A DNA stretch of 64,000 nucleotides from Sphingomonas sp. PAMC26645 (GTDB lineage Bacteria; Pseudomonadota; Alphaproteobacteria; Sphingomonadales; Sphingomonadaceae). This document shows positions 63,468 through 64,000 of the stretch, one piece after another. The position numbers and the translations under genes are program-made. Under the pieces are notes generated by a model. It saw only the letters and a program-made list of their open reading frames with translations, had not been told where the DNA came from and ran no database searches. How positions within the stretch are numbered: the stretch's first letter is position 1; each line of letters starts with the position of its first letter. The stretch spans positions 1,608,501 through 1,672,500 of the forward strand of contig NZ_CP039249.1 in NCBI RefSeq assembly GCF_004795835.1, written 5' to 3'.

Positions 63468-63556
63468 TTCACGCGAAGGCGCTAAGGCGCGAAGAGAAGA
63501 CCGGGCAAGTGCGCTAATAAGCTGCTTCTCTTCGCGCCTTAGCGCCTTCGCGTGAA
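63468..63556. repeat. Family F palindrome with perfect 32-bp arms
   Basis: Left arm 63468-63499 (begins TTCACGCGAAGGCGCTAAGG) and right arm 63525-63556 are exact reverse complements over all 32 bases, separated by 25 bases. It could extrude as a cruciform or form a very stable RNA hairpin. No second copy was seen. Confidence 0.95.
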
Positions 63557-63568
63557 CATGCCCTTCTC

Positions 63569-63650
63569 CGTCATCCTGACGAGAGTCAGGACCCAGGATC
63601 ACGAACGCCATGCTGCTTGGCTCTGGGTCCTGACTTTCGTCAGGATGACG
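63569..63650. repeat. Family B palindromic repeat, copy 3 (82 bp)
   Basis: It starts CGTCATCCTGACGAGAGTCA and ends TGACTTTCGTCAGGATGACG, the same length as the copies at 12829 and 47731. Confidence 0.92.
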
Positions 63651-63768
63651 GCGTGGGTGGGGAGGCCTTCTGCTTGTAATCACGAACGCTGCCGTCTGTA
63701 GGGCGTGCCCATGGAGCGTACGCGCCTCCTATGGCCGCCCGCACCCGCCAGCCCGCCTCAAGCACCCG

Positions 63769-64000
63769 TCAGGCGTTGCGCCACGCGCCGGGCTCCAGAC
63801 CTGCCACGGTCCAGTCGCCGATGCTCCACCGGACCAGCCGCAGCGTGGGGTGGTCGATCGCCGCGGTCATGCGGCGGACTTGGCGGTTGCGGCCTTCGCG
63901 GATCGTTATCTTCAGCCAGCAATCGGGGATGCTCGCGCGGACCCGGATCGGCGGCACGCGCGGCCAGAGGTCGGGTGTGGCGATCCGCTCGACGTCGGCG
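63769..64000 (-). CDS. rRNA pseudouridine synthase (RsuA/RluE-like), 5' part beyond window
   Basis: Only about 76 C-terminal residues are visible, ending at 63769. The segment [20 protein letters not shown] then [20 protein letters not shown] is the typical C-terminal end of RsuA/RluE-family synthases that isomerise uridines in rRNA. The family subgroup cannot be decided from this part. Confidence 0.85.
   Translation of the reverse strand, partial: ADVERIATPDLWPRVPPIRVRASIPDCWLKITIREGRNRQVRRMTAAIDHPTLRLVRWSIGDWTVAGLEPGAWRNA

Larger units (their letters stand above)
62864..63768. other. Repeat-rich gap with no gene
   Basis: About 900 bp between rplS and the pseudouridine synthase contain four palindromic elements from four families but no convincing gene. 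The first 300 bases show nothing recognisable. Several open frames of 60-175 codons run through it but are made of repeat-derived peptides such as SREGGSPVW. Confidence 0.6.

Noticed and set aside
12715..63650. Scattered short repeats considered as a CRISPR array
   Set aside because: The copies are kilobases apart, palindromic, and lack regular spacers and cas genes.

Overview
The window is one contiguous stretch of a GC-rich alphaproteobacterial chromosome, most probably a sphingomonad (Sphingomonas or a close relative). This rests on protein character (UbiB/UbiE, SecB, a Tim44-like protein followed by MltA and an Smr protein), the gene order mutM-rpsT-dnaA, a GANTC-rich dnaA upstream region typical of CcrM-methylating bacteria, and many short palindromic intergenic repeats. 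There is no prophage, IS element, CRISPR array or rRNA operon. The content is mostly housekeeping, with short accessory patches.

Layout. 1-3.1 kb: surface polysaccharide genes (wecB fragment, galU, a polyprenyl-phosphate sugar transferase). 3.3-9.5 kb, minus strand: a tight run ubiE-ubiB-membrane protein-coaBC-dut-small exported protein-moeB with several 4-bp ATGA overlaps. 9.6-12.7 kb, plus strand: mutM, rpsT, dnaA. 12.9-16 kb, minus: trpS, murJ, secB. 16.2-18.8 kb, plus: Tim44-like protein, mltA, Smr protein. 19-24.3 kb, minus: dapE, a GST, a PAP2 membrane protein, an S41 protease and yihA. 24.3-27 kb, minus: the rpmH-rnpA-yidD-yidC cluster, continuous with yihA and disturbed by two palindromic repeats. 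27-30 kb: a PGPGW-type membrane protein, a YifB-family ATPase, tRNA-Leu(CAA) and a SleB-type wall hydrolase. 29.9-32.3 kb: a small accessory locus (DUF1989 protein, YqcI/YcgG haem-type N-hydroxylase, divergent Crp/Fnr regulator) with an FNR-like box in the shared intergenic region. 32.3-38.6 kb: M3 peptidase, MHS-family transporter, a two-component system and an EF-hand protein. 38.7-52.4 kb: acyl-CoA and redox metabolism (thioesterase, acyl-CoA ligase, GST, spinster-like MFS, tandem-domain TetR regulator, acyl-CoA dehydrogenase, Zn alcohol dehydrogenase, ACAD10-like phosphotransferase, two SDRs, sodB). 52.5-64 kb: yciB, ftsY-mtaB, a GGDEF/EAL protein, ffh, the rpsP-rimM-trmD-rplS cluster (interrupted by an antisense thioredoxin-reductase-like gene), a repeat-rich gap, and the C-terminus of an rRNA pseudouridine synthase.

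The most unusual points are these. (1) rpmH lies entirely inside an out-of-frame extended rnpA reading frame, as described for Thermus, and the rnpA 3' end runs into a palindromic repeat. (2) At least seven families of palindromic repeats are present. Family A has five copies of exactly 55 bp and family B three copies of exactly 82 bp; one family A copy sits in frame inside an acyl-CoA ligase gene. (3) The YcgG-DUF1989-Crp/Fnr locus looks like an uncharacterised guanidino- or nitrogen-oxide-related module. (4) Four GANTC sites lie within 48 bp upstream of dnaA. (5) There is a regulator with two TetR units in one chain, and a small gene broken by what looks like loss of one CA dinucleotide.

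All functional names come from reading motifs and general family resemblance; no database search was run.
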